A stretch of DNA of 64,000 nt from Macrolepiota albuminosa (lineage: Eukaryota; Basidiomycota; Agaricomycetes; Agaricales; Agaricaceae): the NCBI GenBank assembly GCA_027475525.1, contig JAMWFC010000120.1:310001-374000 (forward strand), in the 5' to 3' direction. A program made the translations under genes and the position numbers. Positions 12,208 to 25,500 of the stretch are shown here, one piece after another. The notes below the pieces were generated by a model. It made no database searches and was not told the origin of the DNA. It was given only the letters and a program-made list of their open reading frames with translations. Within the stretch, counting starts at the first letter, position 1; each line of letters begins with the position of its first letter.

Positions 12208-12377
12208 TCTCCCCCCAACTGAAAAATTGACTGTCCTCAGTTACCAAATAAGGCTACCGTTACCGCTTTTGTGACAAGTGGTCCGTGCATTCTTGAGATT
12301 TTGTTTATAGTCCTGGCGCATAAGTTTGGACTTCACCTCTCTTTCCCTGATTTTCCTGGCGCTCATTTTTTAATAAA

Positions 12378-14827
12378 ATGTCTTTCCGTGTTCCAACTCC
12401 GCCCCCTGTTCCCTCTCAAGCTGCCCAGGAAGCCACCTACGCCTATATCGCGAGGGCCAATTGCTTTATCCGCCATATCGAGGGCGTTGGCACTGAGGCG
12501 TCTCAAAACTTAGTGGTTGGCGTGATGAAACTTTTAGAACGATGGTACGAGGTACGAGTTCTTGGCGTTGGTTGGGATCGAGAAATCGAGGTGCGGGAGT
12601 GGTGCCATGTGTGATATGTCGACAATCGTGGTGCTGAGTGGTTAGCGCCCTTTTCTCGTTTCGTAAGTTGTCTCTGCTGCCTGCCGTGTCGCTTAGCTGA
12701 TTGCTCCCTAGGCGCCTCCCCCTGTCCCCACTATCAAGGACGAGTTGGAGGACATTCTGTCCGGGGCGTTGCTGATGACGGTAAGCGCGCCTGTGGCAGA
12801 GTGAGTATTTCTAACCCCTTCTTTTGACTTAGCTTTGGTCTGATTTGTCGCCCCATAGCAAACAGGAGGTGTTGGCACCCCTGGCACGCATGCAAGTGGC
12901 CGAGGAGCTGGCAACGTGGCAGGAAGAAATTTCCCAGGATGCCTGGGAAATCACCAGGGCTCTGGAGGAGCGGGAGCGGGTCAGGGAGTTGGCAGAGGAG
13001 ATGGAAGGAGTTGCCGCGGGGAAGGCACCTGCCGCGGGGAAGGCACCTGCCGCGGGGAAGGCACCTGCCGCCGAGAGGCAGGAGACTGGAGAATTCGGCA
13101 AGGTAGGTCGTGCCAGCAGCACTTTGAGCCCAGTGTTGCCGGCTAGCAAGTCGGGCTCGCCGAGGAAGCCGGTAGGTGCTTCCAAGCGCAAGGTAAGCGC
13201 TGAATTTTGCTTGCTGTTGCCGATGGTCGCTAATGACATCTGCAGAGTCACAAGGCAGCTCCTCAATACGTGGTGAGTGGTACTTTTCTTTTTGGACTGG
13301 AATTACTAAGTTTCTGTAGGCGCCAACACAAAGTTCCTTCAACGACAAGGAGCTGAAAGGTTTGCTTTTGCCGTGTCGGGAGGAGGCCGTCCTTGACGAG
13401 GGGCAGGAGGCCGGGGTTGTAATGGAGGAGATGAAGAGGAAGAAGACTGTTTCCCTGGCGACTCAGCAGGCATTTAAGGAGGCACAGGGAGCGGCAAGTG
13501 ACTTTTTCTGTCTCCTTTAGTCTCTTGCTGACTTGTAACACTAGTGTGACAAGTGCTGGGCCACAACGACCCAGAAGGCTGTTGGTTCCTGACTGGGGCC
13601 CAGCCGTGCTATCGTTGTGGCACTCTCAAACACGCTTGTACTATTGACGGGGCCAAGAGTCGCGAGTGTGGCGGCATGCCAGACGCTCTTGTCGAGAAAA
13701 CGTTTTTGCGTGCTGTTTTGGTCAGGAGGGCTAGGGAGTTTGTGGAGGGTCAGAAGCAGAAGGTCGCTGCTGGTGGTATGGCAGCTATTGGATGTGCCTC
13801 CTTGGCGTTGCCGACACGCCAAGGGGATGGGACGGAAATGGTCGGCAAGCGAGGTGCTGGAGAGCGCCAAGGAACTTCGGTCCCAGAAAAACGACAAGCC
13901 CCTTCCCCCAGCAAAGGGAAGGGCAAAGCAAAGCGTCCTCGGGTAGTGTCGTCGCCTTCCCCTTCACCAGCTCCCCAAGACACCAAGATGGAGGACTTGG
14001 AGAAGGCCTTAGCGGCGAGTTGCCTGCCTCCTCAAGACCCTGAGGCAGGCCCAAGTGGCCTTTTGTCGCCCATTCATTTGGCAGCGAGGTCCCTTGGCGA
14101 GGAACAGGAGGTAGGAGAGCGGGAAGCGGTTGGTGACTCGGCGCCTCAAAAGGAGTGGGAAGAAGCTCCCGCAGATGTCGAGATGGAGGAGAAAGCAGAG
14201 GGAGCGGTAATGGGAGGGGACGAAGACGCCGAGGGTGAAGATGAAACCTTGGCGACTCAGTGCGAAGGCGACAAGGAGGCAGCAGCAAAGGAGGTGGTAG
14301 CAGGAGAAGGGGAGGCGACAGCAAGAGTTGCCCAGGAGGAGCCTGAGTGGCGCTGGCTGCCTCCCTACGGTAACGTCGCCCCCTGGGAGGTGTCCAACCC
14401 TGAGGATGTTGCCGGTCTGGAACCAAGGCGCCCTGTGATCGCCAGGATTAATCCTGCCTGGACCCCTCAGCCAGAACTGACGGTGGCTGGCGACGCTTTC
14501 CAATGGCTGGGGCAGGACCTTGTTTACCCAGTCGTAGTGCTCAATCCTCGCGACATGTTGGAGCGCTATGCCAGGAGGGCGGCAACGATGGAGGCAACAA
14601 TGAGTCGGGAGCGGGAACGCGTCCGAGGTCAGTTGATGGCGCTGAGGCTGTGCTACTCCAATCTGGGTCGTAGCCTTTGCGTGCTTTGCGATTACCAGGG
14701 CGATTGCCAAGCCGCCATGGATTGGCAAACCGCCAACAATATTTTACCTGGCAACCTCCTCCCTCTTTGCGAGTCCTCCCTGCCTGTTTCTGACGACTCC
14801 TTGCCTATGGACGAGGATAGCGAGTAA
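12378..14827 (+). pseudogene. B1 antisense accessory gene, spliced, with stop and frameshift
   Basis: Homologue of the intact B2 gene at 35291, on the strand opposite to gag-pol. Exons at matching positions are 12378-12662, 12712-12780, 12833-13192, 13246-13272, 13320-13493 and 13545-14827. The start ATG, exon lengths and phase-0 junctions agree with B2. Damage: an in-frame TGA near 12612 in exon 1; a one-base deletion near 13562, inside the cysteine cluster, that shifts exon 6; the intron-5 donor is GC instead of GT; and extra Cys from Arg-to-Cys CpG changes. Exon 3 is longer than in B2 because GKAPAA is repeated three times (about 13015-13070). The long C-terminal frame 13553-14827 is otherwise open, with acidic, Pro-rich and coiled-coil-like parts. 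Confidence 0.75.
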
Positions 14828-15254
14828 ACGGACCTTAGCATAGATAGGCCGTTTGTAAATATTTTTGTATGTTACCGTACTCGTATACAGATCCCTTGCT
14901 GCCTTCTTGCCAAGTGTAAGGATAAGTCCCATAATCTGAGTTAGCGCAGCAGCAGAGAGCCAAGAAAGTAAAGCAAAGCGCAAGCGACAAGTATTCTAAG
15001 GTAGCTTTTTAGCAACAGGGGTAATAGGTGTGGGACTTAGACAAATTTTTGAGGAGAAAGGGAAACACTCAGTAAATCATCATTGTGAATAACCCTTTGG
15101 CGAGAGTTGCGCAGGGTGCTAAGCGTTGGCGACATGCTAGCGCTGCGACTTGACTATGTAAAGAAATGTCTGTTGAATATAGTATAGTAAGTATCGGCAA
15201 GAAAGATAAGTAAGATAAGTAATAGAAAAAGGGAGCTCATCAATATATTCTTTT
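14828..15254. other. B1 spacer between convergent accessory gene and pol
   Basis: The accessory gene (plus) and pol (minus) converge here. No open frame or known motif. The matching spacer in B2 (37697-38113) is clearly alignable, so it belongs to the element. Overlapping 3' ends of the two transcripts would lie in this stretch. Confidence 0.6.
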
Positions 15255-18200
15255 CTAATCAATTTCTTCTTCTTCAACCAAAGTCAGCAAATCATCATTG
15301 TCCAATAACTCTGTTTCTTCAAGTTCTCTCAGCTTGGCGGTGTCAATATCTAATGCTTCAAGCGGCAAGTCAATGTGTTCCCTGGCGAGATACGGTAATA
15401 GGCAAAAGGCGGCAACTGGTCGATGTAGTACTGAACCATCTAATTTACAGAGCACGTAAGCGCCTCCACGGTTACGAGATATAACTACCAAAGGTCCTAG
15501 ATAGCGCGGATGCATTTTCTTATTGTATGAGGTTTCAATTTTGGAGTTGCGCATAAGCACTAGCGCTCCTCTCGGGAAGTTGTAATCTTTGATAGTGGCG
15601 CTATGCTCGGTCTCGAATCGTAGGGCTGCTTGGCGACGGGCGCTAAAGACTACCTTGTGGAGTCGCTCTAAATCTTCCTTCCTTTGCTGGAGATCAATAG
15701 CTCGTCTGGTGATCAGGTCGGTAGTCGCTAAGATGCTGTTAGGTGCGGGCTGAAGGTAGGTCGCTTCTATAATGTCAGCAGGAAGTAAAGGATGGGTGCC
15801 AGTAGCCGCGTAATAGGGAGAACAACCCATGCACTTACGAATAGTAACTCTTTCCAACCAAAATACTGAATATGTCGCCTCACTCCAATGAGACTCGTCG
15901 CCATCGACTGCCTTGAAGAGCGCTTGCCGTACGTCAAAATGTGGTCTCTCTACCAGGCCATTGGCACGTTTGTTGTAGCCAGATACTCGAATGTGGTGAA
16001 TGTTGTATTTCTTGGCGAGATATGTTAGTGCTTTGATAATTGGCGCACCGTTATCCGTGACAATTTCTCTTAGCGCTCCCCAATGGCAAATGACGTCCTC
16101 AAATAGCCACTTGGTGACCGCGTCCGTATTTTATCTCTGAAGCATGCGAAATTCAGGCCAGTGGATTAGTGAGCAACGACCTTGAATGATGTACTTGTAG
16201 CGACCAGATTTGGGCATATGCATGGTGTCGACGTAAATCTTGCTGAAGAGGGGAGCTGGCATTGCAACGGTTGGCGGTATGAGTACTTGGCATGTTTGTT
16301 GAATTTGGCAGAGGTGGCAAGTCCTAATGTACCAGGCGATGTCGGCACTAGCATGTGGCCACCAGAATCATTCTAACAGAGAAGCTCGGGTAGCGTACAG
16401 ACCTCTATGTCCTAGTTCGTCATGCATGGTGTGCAGGACTTGTAAGCGACTGTCTGGCTTGATGATCAGCTTGTGAGCGCCATCTCGATTTCGTCGCCAA
16501 AGGCGGTTATCAGTAAAGAAGAAGTGAGTGGCATATCAGATAAAGGTCGCGTATTGTTTGTCGGTAAGGTCTGCGGGTCGCTTAAGGTCTTGTATCCATT
16601 GTTCAACTACTAACAGGCGACTGTCTTCTGTCTTTGCCTTGGCGGATCAGGGAACGGCATCGTAGGTCAAGTTTCTGCTGTCTTCTCTTAGCTGATGGAG
16701 TTCTTGTACAACCTTTACTGGAGGCAAGTCTTGTCCAAGGATGCTTGCCGTGTAGAATGTGAGGGGTGTGCGAAAGGTCTCAGGGCGGTAAGGGACAATG
16801 GGATGTAGAAGGATACTAGCAGGTTGTTGGCATCGTAGTAGGGGAATTGGCTGTTGTATGAGGTGCACAAAACCATGTAATCGGTTGATCCAGTCCTCGA
16901 AATCGCTATCAGCTTGTGGATCCACTACCGGGTTGCCAGGTTGCCGTGGTCGCCTAGAGAGTCCATCCGGTCCGTGGAAAGAGCTCTTGACATGTACCAA
17001 TTCAAAGTGAAACATAAGAATAGCGACCACCCAACGGTTCATGCTAGCGGATGGCTGGATGTCGGGATTCTGCAGCATGCCTTTGATGTACCTAGCGTCG
17101 ACTTCAACGATAAGGTTCCGTACGCCAATCAAATACATCTTTAGCAACCGGAAGGCTTTGAAGAGCCCATAGAGTTCTAGCTTAGGCTGACTGTAGCGAG
17201 ACTCTCTGTTGTTTAGCGTGATAGACCCAAAGCGGTTGTAGCGTCGCTGTTTCCAATTGTTGCTAAGACACTGACACAAGAAGTAGCCAACGGCAATGTA
17301 CGAGGTATCCACTGCCAAGATAACTGGGTCGGCAGAGCTATAGTCGATAGGAACTAAGGGTTTGGCATCTTGTAGGGCTTTTACTAAATCTCGTTGTGCA
17401 GTGACCTGATCTGGCCCAAATTTGAAGGGCTCGTTGGTGCAGGTGAGTCGGTTAAGGGCATGTGCGAGATGGGCAAAATTCTTGACAAATATCCTGAGAA
17501 CGCCTACGGTACCAAGAAAGGCGCGAACTTCAGATAGGTCGCGGCAAGGACCCCATCGCTCCAGAAGTGCTAGGCGAGACTCATCGGGAACGCGACCATC
17601 GGGAGTGCAGATGTGACCAAGTATTTTGAACCTTGGCGCGCAAAGGAGGAGTTTGTGGCCGCTAAAGGTTCCACCGCTATACTTCATACGTTGGAGAACT
17701 CAGTTAAGCAGCTGGAAAAACTCCCATAGCGCTAAGCAAATGTTAGAGTTGTCAGGATGGATCGCCAGTAAGCCGTTAATGAGTCGCCAGTCTTTGGGGC
17801 CTTTGACGCCAACGTTATCAATGAAGCTAAGGACATTATGCGGTATCTCGGGTTGGAGGATGAAAGTGATGTCGTCATAGAATATGGGGACTGAGTTTGT
17901 CCAGCCCATCGGTAAAGTGACTAGGTGCAAGGCGCCAAACGGAGTTTGAAAAGTAGTAAGGTCTTGGGAAGAAGGGTGTATGAGGCGTTCGTCGTAGCCA
18001 ACGTAGAGGTCAAGGGTGGCGCCACAAATGTGCCCTGCAAAGGACTCGGCAACATGATCAGGGAAAGGCGGTACGCCAGAGTGTCGTATTGTAACTCTAT
18101 TCAGCGGCTCAAGACTATGAACTATGCGTAGATTGCCGTTCTTTTTGAGGACACAGAACCATTGGGAGCAGTAAGAACTGTTTGAGGGCTCGTAGATGCC

Positions 18201-19004
18201 AGCCTGTATCTTGGTCCTAATGATTTGGCAAACCTCGGCTTTGATTCCAGGCGGTAATGGTCGGTTGTGCTCAGTCCACGGCACATGAGGAATGGTCGGG
18301 ATTACGACAGGTGGGAAGAAGTCTGTACGTAGACTGCCGCGTTCCGAGTCCTCCCAGGCGAAGGCTTTATCTTGCTTAGCGACGAGGTCGGTAAGGACAT
18401 TTAACTCATCTTTGGTCAAAAATCCTGTGTCATGCTCCTTCGCAAATTGTTGTTGGCGTTCCACGGTAAAACGTCCTGTGGGCTGAAAGGGTGGCAGATT
18501 TGGTAATAAGGTTGGCATATTGGCAAGAGGGTCGCCAATGATTTGGCGCTCGATTCTAAACGTCTCGGGAGAGTGCGTGGTGATGGGTTTTGTTTTAAGT
18601 GCAACTGGCTTATATTTCTTTTTGACTTGAACCCCTTTCCTTTTGGGAACATTAGCTTGGTTATATATAGAAGTGGAAAGGGGAATTGTAGCCTGTGGAG
18701 CGGCAAGTCCAAGAACGGCAGGAGACAATGCTCTGGGAAGGGTAGTGAGATAAGTATCGGTAGACGCAATGTTTTGAAAGGATTCGGAAGCGGTAAGGTA
18801 CAAGTAGGCAAGAGAGGAGTCGGTAATGTTTTGATTTTTCTGGGAAAGCTCTGCGTTGGTGGCGGGTAAAGTAGTTAAAACATCTTCGTCAAGAAAAGCA
18901 GTGGACATAACATTTACAAGACCAGTAGAATGGTCATATTCCAGCGTTAGCGCCACATCTCCGTAATTGTTGCCAATCACCTCCTTGATGGTCTGTGAAA
19001 ACAC
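15255..19004 (-). pseudogene. B1 pol: RT, RNase H, integrase (decayed)
   Basis: Minus-strand polyprotein in three open pieces: 19004-17700 (linker and RT, including FIDNVGV where B2 has FIDDVGV, so a catalytic Asp is lost), 17687-16647 (RT thumb and RNase H, with VDTS, ELYG and VDARY acidic positions) and 15857-15255 (integrase C-terminus). The breaks at about 17700 and 16640 are TGA where B2 has an Arg codon, as expected of CGA-to-TGA. The HHCC zinc finger and catalytic core of the integrase lie between 16640 and 15860 with stops. It would have copied RNA to DNA and inserted it; now inactive. Confidence 0.85.
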
Positions 19005-19157
19005 CGGTGGGGAGGCTCATTGGCGTGCTGGTTGGTAAACTCCGGGGGCTTAGCGCGGGCACCTTTTTGTTGTCCCCTAGGGAACATTGGCACCGTTCGT
19101 CGGATTCCGGAATATTGTTAAGGTTGTTTTGTCGTCGGTAACTGTCTTGACGACTGA

Positions 19158-21263
19158 TCACACCAAGACGTCAAAGGGTCTGCCAAGTAGTAGGTCATAT
19201 GCCGGGGAGCATAAAATGTGTATCTGAAGATAAAACGTAATGTCGCCAAGAGTGCACGGCACATTCTTGGCGAGGCCTAGGGATCTGTCCACCGTACCGT
19301 TAGCGCTCTGCATGTTTAGTATAACGGTAGGGTCATAAATGAGGCCCAAATCGTTAGCAACTTTGGCTGCCATAGAAATAATTTGAGACCCGCTATCCAC
19401 GATTGCCTCTACCTCATGCTTATTGTCTACTGTTAGCGCTACTGAGCGGATAGCATGCGATTCTTGAGCGACGGTAAGGATTGCAGGGTCTTCTCCATGG
19501 TCTACCAACCTAAGATAGGTCTCTACTGGGTCCACAGAGGTGGTGTTAGCGATGGTGTCGGCAGGAGGCTTGTTGGTGTCCAAAGAGTCGACGGTAACGG
19601 AAAAACCAGGGAGCGCATTGTCGAGGTCCTCGACCTTGGCAACGGTTGTCGCCAAGGGTTGTCAAGGGGTAACTGCCATCTTGACTTGGTTGCGGACGTC
19701 GGGAGCAATACTACAAAGTTCTTCTACTGATAAAGTGATGGCGGTTTTCATGATGCGGCTGAAGACGTGGTTTGATTTTTCGATGTCGAAAATTGGCATG
19801 GTAGGTCGGTAGCCACCCTCAGGATGTTTCTCGGGAGCGGCAAAATTTCATTGTGTGGGTGCATGATAACGGTCGGGAATCCCTGAGTAGGGATGTAAAG
19901 GCAGCAAGGGCGGTTCAGGAGCTGCAGAGGACGACGATGGTTCTGGAGTGGTAGCTGGCAGAGCGGCAGGAGTAGGAGTCGGTAACTTGCTAGCGGGAGG
20001 CATTGGCTTGTATCCTTTAAGAGGTTGTTTAGGCTGCTTAACTTCAACCCCATCAAAGACCTGATTCTTAAGCGAATCCAATTCCTGTTGGAGCTTGGCA
20101 ATACGTTCTTCCCGTGAAAAAGTAGGATGGTCGCCAACGCTGTTGAAGTGTAAGACCTCGTGAATCATTTGCTGTTGGGTCGCCTGTTCAGGGTCGGGGT
20201 TGGCGTTGCCAGAAAGCATGCCGGTAACGATTTGTCCTGGGTTGCGCCTATGCCATTCATCAACTCGCTCCTGGAAGGACTTCTTGTCCGGGTAGTTGGG
20301 GATGGTGGTGCCAGTGGTGAGGACTATCTTGCCGTCGATAGCCCATCGAATCCTTCCTTGCCGAATGTAATTTTCGAGGGTTGCGCAGCATCCTCTAGTC
20401 ATAGTATGGCCAATTTCCCCACAGAAGTGGCAAGGGCCCAACGTGGGTACATTAGCGGGTCGGTTAGCGAGATTGGTGGTAATCATGGTTTCAATATGAG
20501 TCATGGCGGAAGCGACAGCAGCGGTAACGGCAGCGTTGAGATCCTCCTTCTTAACGAAGTCGGCAACAGGAGGCGGGATGGGAATGATACCATTAGTTCG
20601 CTCAGGTGGTGGGCTCGTCCTAGCGCATTGCAGCCCAACGCCAGTGTCCGTCCCCTTGAGAACCCATTTACCGGCTTCAAAGACGTCGGCAACGTTATAG
20701 GGCTTGTCAGGGTGATGGGTCTGATGAACAATTTCTAGGCGACAAGCAATACGAGTCCATAGTGAAGTCGGGATGCCTTGCTGGAATAGGTGACATTCCT
20801 CATTAATATAGAGCTTGCCGTTCTGCAGAAGCCACCTAGCAATTTTCTGAAACTCACGGTAATATGTAGAGAATGCGCCAAGCGAAGATGTGCCGTTGTC
20901 AAAAGATTCCTGTACTAGTTTCTGCAACTCGTTTACCGTATATTGGGTAGCCTCCTCTGCGCCAGGGTATAACTGGATTACTGCCGTCTTCCAGCCTTCA
21001 TACGAGGCGCCTTGGGCTGGAACGGGTGGGGCGGCAGGAACAAAGGTGGCAAACTCGGCAAGGCCAGTCCATGTTTCTGCTGTGTCATACGATACGTATC
21101 TTGCCGCGTACTCCTTCATCTGCGTGTGGTTGGTAATGCCACAATCCCTGAACAAATACTCTAATTCCTTGAAATACTGGGAGAGCTCTCGTGGCTTGGA
21201 CTCGTCCCATTTCGGTGCCGAGAAGTGGTTACGTGGCGGCATGCACTGGACTTGTTGTTCCAT
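19158..21263 (-). pseudogene. B1 gag and protease (decayed)
   Basis: Gag is open from 21263 to 19848 (471 codons): an MEQQV start, a capsid-like region to about residue 210, a Pro/Thr-rich linker and a CCHC-like finger (C-x2-C-x4-H-x6-C, near residue 285). A stop at 19848 replaces a codon still open in B2. The reading then continues to a retropepsin frame (19655-19158) with the active site AIVDSGSQ and the flap-side LLLGRP block. Except for stops it is almost collinear with B2. Confidence 0.8.
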
Positions 21264-21624
21264 AGCGACTGTGTTGATGAGTTCGGTTAGCGGAGATGGG
21301 GAAGGAGTTCTAGGTATTGGCGACGGGGTAAGAGAAATGGCGAGTTGAGAAAGCGGTGTTAGAGGAGTGATGGGGGTAACTGGTTGCGGTACGGTAAATG
21401 GCGACGCTAAGGGGTCGTCGGCGCTATAATCGAGGGAATGTGGGAAGAGATCAGGAAATGCGTCTACAGTGGCGTTCTGTAGTTCCTGTGCAAGAGAGAG
21501 ACCCGGTAAGGCACCAGGTGGTTGTGGAGTTGATGGGTGGGAAGGAGCTATGCCTTCTGCTGACTGGTCTAGCAGGCGGCGCCTACGCTGGAGACGGGTT
21601 TCTGGCAGAATTCTGCCCTAGAGA

Positions 21625-21643
21625 TCCCTCGTGGTGGGCTCCA
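21625..21643 (-). promoter_or_regulatory. tRNA-type primer binding site of B1
   Basis: In sense orientation, three bases (aat) after the LTR comes TGGAGCCCACCACGAGGGA, the complement of a tRNA 3' end finishing in CCA. B2 has the same site with one C/T difference. The amino acid of the primer tRNA cannot be told from this. Confidence 0.7.
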
Positions 21644-21646
21644 ATT

Positions 21647-22575
21647 TGATGACGCCCAAAGTTTGGTTTGTAACAAATATAGTTGTAGTGTTACCATACC
21701 AATTGCTTGCGTTGGGCGCGCTATAAGTGATGTGAGGAGTCCCGGGCAGGTCCCAGAGAACGCGCCTATGAAAATGGGGAAAAGTCGGTAAGGGAGTCGG
21801 CAAGTGTAAAGCGCTAAGGTAAAGCGCCTATTAAGGGAGCGGTAAGCGAACACGGCAATATCAACGGCAAGAACACAGTAAGCTTAGCGAAGTCTAAGCG
21901 TCGTAAATGCCTGCCGTAGATGCAAGGCGCGAATAAGTCGAAGGCTAGCGATGAAGTCTGCAGCTGCTGGTGAGCTCGACGTTGCCGACCGTAAATGAGA
22001 TCTCGAGCATAAGGGAGACTGAAGTAAGGGGAGCAGGAAACTCTGGTCTATTGTTCTATTTACAAGTCGGTAAGTACTTTTATACTACAATGAGTTCACT
22101 GTCGCCAGTGGCCAATGATGCCAAAGTGCGGTAAACTAGAAAATTTTATAGGGGTAGCTCCACCGGTTTCAGATCCCTACCGTCCATTCAAGAACCTTAG
22201 CAATGCCAGGCAGCAAATCGCGAAGCTAAACCATCAATCCATCACTCTTCTGTTTGTCAGAGCACCTAAGCGATGTCAGGCGCCAGATCGAGGTGCTAAG
22301 CGGTGTTAGACGCCAAGGTCAAATGCCAAGCTGTCCGTCAGTTTTTGATAGATCATCAGGCTTCTTGCTAAGCGCTGTCGTCACTGACTGATGCCATCTG
22401 TCAGTTGTCATTCTGTCTGCCATCGGCGCTATCACTGATTGGATCTGCTTCTTGCCGCGCACGGCCGTCAAATATTGCCAAAATTGGTTAGTTAGTGCGC
22501 GCTAAGGTTCCCCAAGCCCATGCTGCGTTGCCGTAGCCTGCCGTTGATGTGCTGATCCTGTATGGGGTCCTATCA
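21647..22575 (-). repeat. B1 5' LTR (929 bp, right end)
   Basis: TGATGAC...TATCA; partner of 11278-12207. It is followed by acgt, the right target duplication, after which A1 pol resumes. Confidence 0.9.
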
Positions 22576-25500
22576 ACGTCTCCGCAGCAGAGAATATCAC
22601 TCATTTCGTATGTATGCCCATTACCTTCATCAATGGACAGGCTCACACCTTTCAGATGCTAATAACCAAACTCCACCCCTCCACATAGGACTTCTGTGGC
22701 TCTGAAACACCAACCCCGCATTGACTGGCAATACCTCACTCTTTGCCTGACCCAGGAGCCAATGTCTGACAACTAGCAACTCCCTTTTGACATCCCCCAC
22801 TTCCTGGGCCCTGACCCAACTCTGAAGGACTTTCCAGATGGGTCCCCACTGCCCCCTGGACTCCAGTTCCGCTCATCCCAATCCTTTGTCATCAATGCCA
22901 GGTTGGACGGTGCCCCAGAACCGCTATCAGCCCTCATCAACAGCAGCGCTACTGGAGTTTTCATCAGCGACACCTTTGACCTTCCTCACGACCTCCTCAA
23001 TCAACCTCTCCACCTGCAATGGCTTGATGGCACCTCCTCCTCCTCCAGCCCCATCTAGAGGTCCCACTCAGGATGCGTGACCCTGGACAACAGCTTTGAG
23101 TTCACCTCCAACTTCCTAGTCATGTGGCTTCATGGATCGACCCTGATAATGCTGGGACTACCCTGGTTACGTGACACAAACCCTGATATCAACTGGAGGA
23201 CACTCACCATGACGTTTCCGGGACCCGAGGACCACCCCACAACTGCTGTGCACCTCCAGGCCCTAGGGAGCGACCCAACACCCAACACCCCTGGGGCTGC
23301 AGCCTTGCTCCCCACCCAGATGCCTCCAGCCATGCCCTCGATGCCTGTCCAAACCTGTAAGGCCCTGATCAACCTCCAAACATTCCTTGGAACAAGTACA
23401 AAGGGCTGAACTACCTGGATTGGTCTCAGACACGCGTTGAACCCGCTCCGACCTGTGAATCCATGACCCCAATTGACTCAAAAGCACTCAACATTAAGAT
23501 CATTGGAGCCGCCCCCTTTACCAGCCTCATGCAGGACAGAACCCTCATGTTTCAGCTGCATACCTCACCATCTCTCCCAGAAGAACACTTACAAGTGGAT
23601 GCTATTCCCCCAGAGAAGAAAACCAAGGAGCAGATCCTCCGAGAAGTAGTTCCCCCAGAGTATTATGAGTTTGCTGACATATTCTCCAAAGGAGACACTA
23701 AGAAGATTCCCCCTCACTGCCCCTGTGACCATACAATCAATTTTGAGGAAGGAACTGCCCCCCCCTTCAGCAAGGTATACAACATGTCAGAAGTCGAACT
23801 CTGGGCCCTCAAGGACTACCTCAATGAAATGCTCAGAAAGGGATTCATCCGCCTCTTAGCCTTCACCGCTGGGGCTCCAGTCCTATTTGCCAAGAAGAAG
23901 GATGGCTCACTCCGACTTTATGTCAACTACTGGAGACTCAATAAGATCACCAAGAAGAACCGCTACTCACTTTTGCTCATTGGTGATCTGGTTGATCAAC
24001 TCTGCAGCGCCAAGGTTTACACAAAAATCGACCTCTGCATTGCCCTGGGACATGAGTGGAAAACTGTGTTCTGCACACGGTATGGTCTGTTTGAGTACCT
24101 TGTAATGCCTTTCAGAATGACTAACTCCCCTGCCACATTCCAATATTTCATAAACGACATCTTCCACAACATGAGCGATGTCTTCATGATTGTCTACCTG
24201 GACAACATCCTCATCTACTCCAACTCAAGGGAGGATCACCGGGAGCATGTCCAGCAAGTCCTCAAATGCCTTCAGGAACACAACCTCCATGCCAAACCCG
24301 AGAAGTGTTTGTTCCACATGGAAGAGGTTGAGTATCTTGGCGTCATAGTATCCCAGAATGGCGTTCGCATGGACCCCCACAAGGTCGAGGCCATCGTCAA
24401 CTGGCTGCAGCCCCAGAACGTCAAGGAAGTACAATCCTTCTTGGGTTTCGCTAACTTCTACCAGAGGTTTATAGACAACTACTCTGGTATCACAAAACCC
24501 CTCAACCAGCTAACGTGCAAGGATGTCGCATGGAACTGGGACAGTAAGTGTCAGAGCATCTTTAACTTGCTCAAGGAGGCTTTTACAGCTGCCCCCGTCC
24601 TCTGGCATTACAACCCCGCCCTTCCAATCATACTGGAATGCAATGCCTCTGACTATGCCATCACTGGAATTCTCTTGCAGATGGGACCTGATAGTGGAGA
24701 ATCCCAGCCAGTTGCCTTCTATACCTGGTCTATGATTGATGCTGAGCTCAACTATGACATCTACGATAAGGAGCTCCTTGCTATTGTCAAAGTCTTCAAA
24801 CAGTGGCAAGCCTACCTCGAAGGAGCCCAGCACCAGATCCAGGTCTACTCGGATCACAACAACCTGCAGTACTTCACCATGACCAAGCAACTTAGTCAAC
24901 GACAGGCCCAATGGTCCAAAATTCTCTCAGAGTACAACTTCATGATCCAATACCGCCTGGGACGACTCAGAGCTAAACCTGATGCCCTCACCTGGTGACT
25001 GGATGTCTATGCCAAGAAGTCATTCGAGGCAAAGCACAATGCATTCAATCATCATGTGGTAATCCCTCCCAAACATCTGAATGCCATACTGATTCTAAAC
25101 AATGAAGGAACCCTAAGCCAGATCTGCCGTGCCCCACAAGACAAGTACTTCACTAATCACGATTCCTGCAACCCTCCCAACAGAACTGACCTGGACCCTG
25201 CCTTCTCCTTGTCTCCTGACAAAAAACTGCTCCTTTGGGACGGTTGCATCTACATCCCAGATCATGCCTGACTTTGCTATGACGTTCTTTGCCAACACCA
25301 TGACCACAAGCTCTGGAGACATCCTGGGATACGTAAGACCCTCCAGCTTGTCTCCTGGACTTACTTTTGGCCAGGATTGAAGAAGGACATGACCTGCTAC
25401 ATTTGATCATGCGAGCCTTGCCTCCAGGCCAAAATCCTCCGACACTGACCCTATGGACTCCTGAAACCTTTGCTGGTTGGACGATGCTCCTGGTCCTCCA

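Larger units (their letters stand above)
11278..22575 (-). mobile_element. Family B Ty3/Gypsy element, copy 1 (B1), decayed
   Basis: Complete but mutated LTR element, 11298 bp. Sense (minus) order is LTR 22575-21647, tRNA-type PBS, gag, protease, RT, RNase H, integrase, then an antisense (plus-strand) accessory gene, PPT and LTR 12207-11278. Ends are TGATGAC...CCTATCA. The target duplication is acgc (11274-11277) and acgt (22576-22579), with one C-to-T change. The two LTRs differ at several sites, chiefly CpG versus TpG/CpA. It inserted into A1 pol. Confidence 0.9.

Noticed and set aside
22115..22309. Small open frames repeated in the B LTRs (about 22115, 27843, 45162) as a conserved micro-gene
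   Set aside because: They recur only because the LTRs are copies, and the LTR is dense with TTRSCG words. Length and sequence vary between B1 and B2 without sign of coding constraint.
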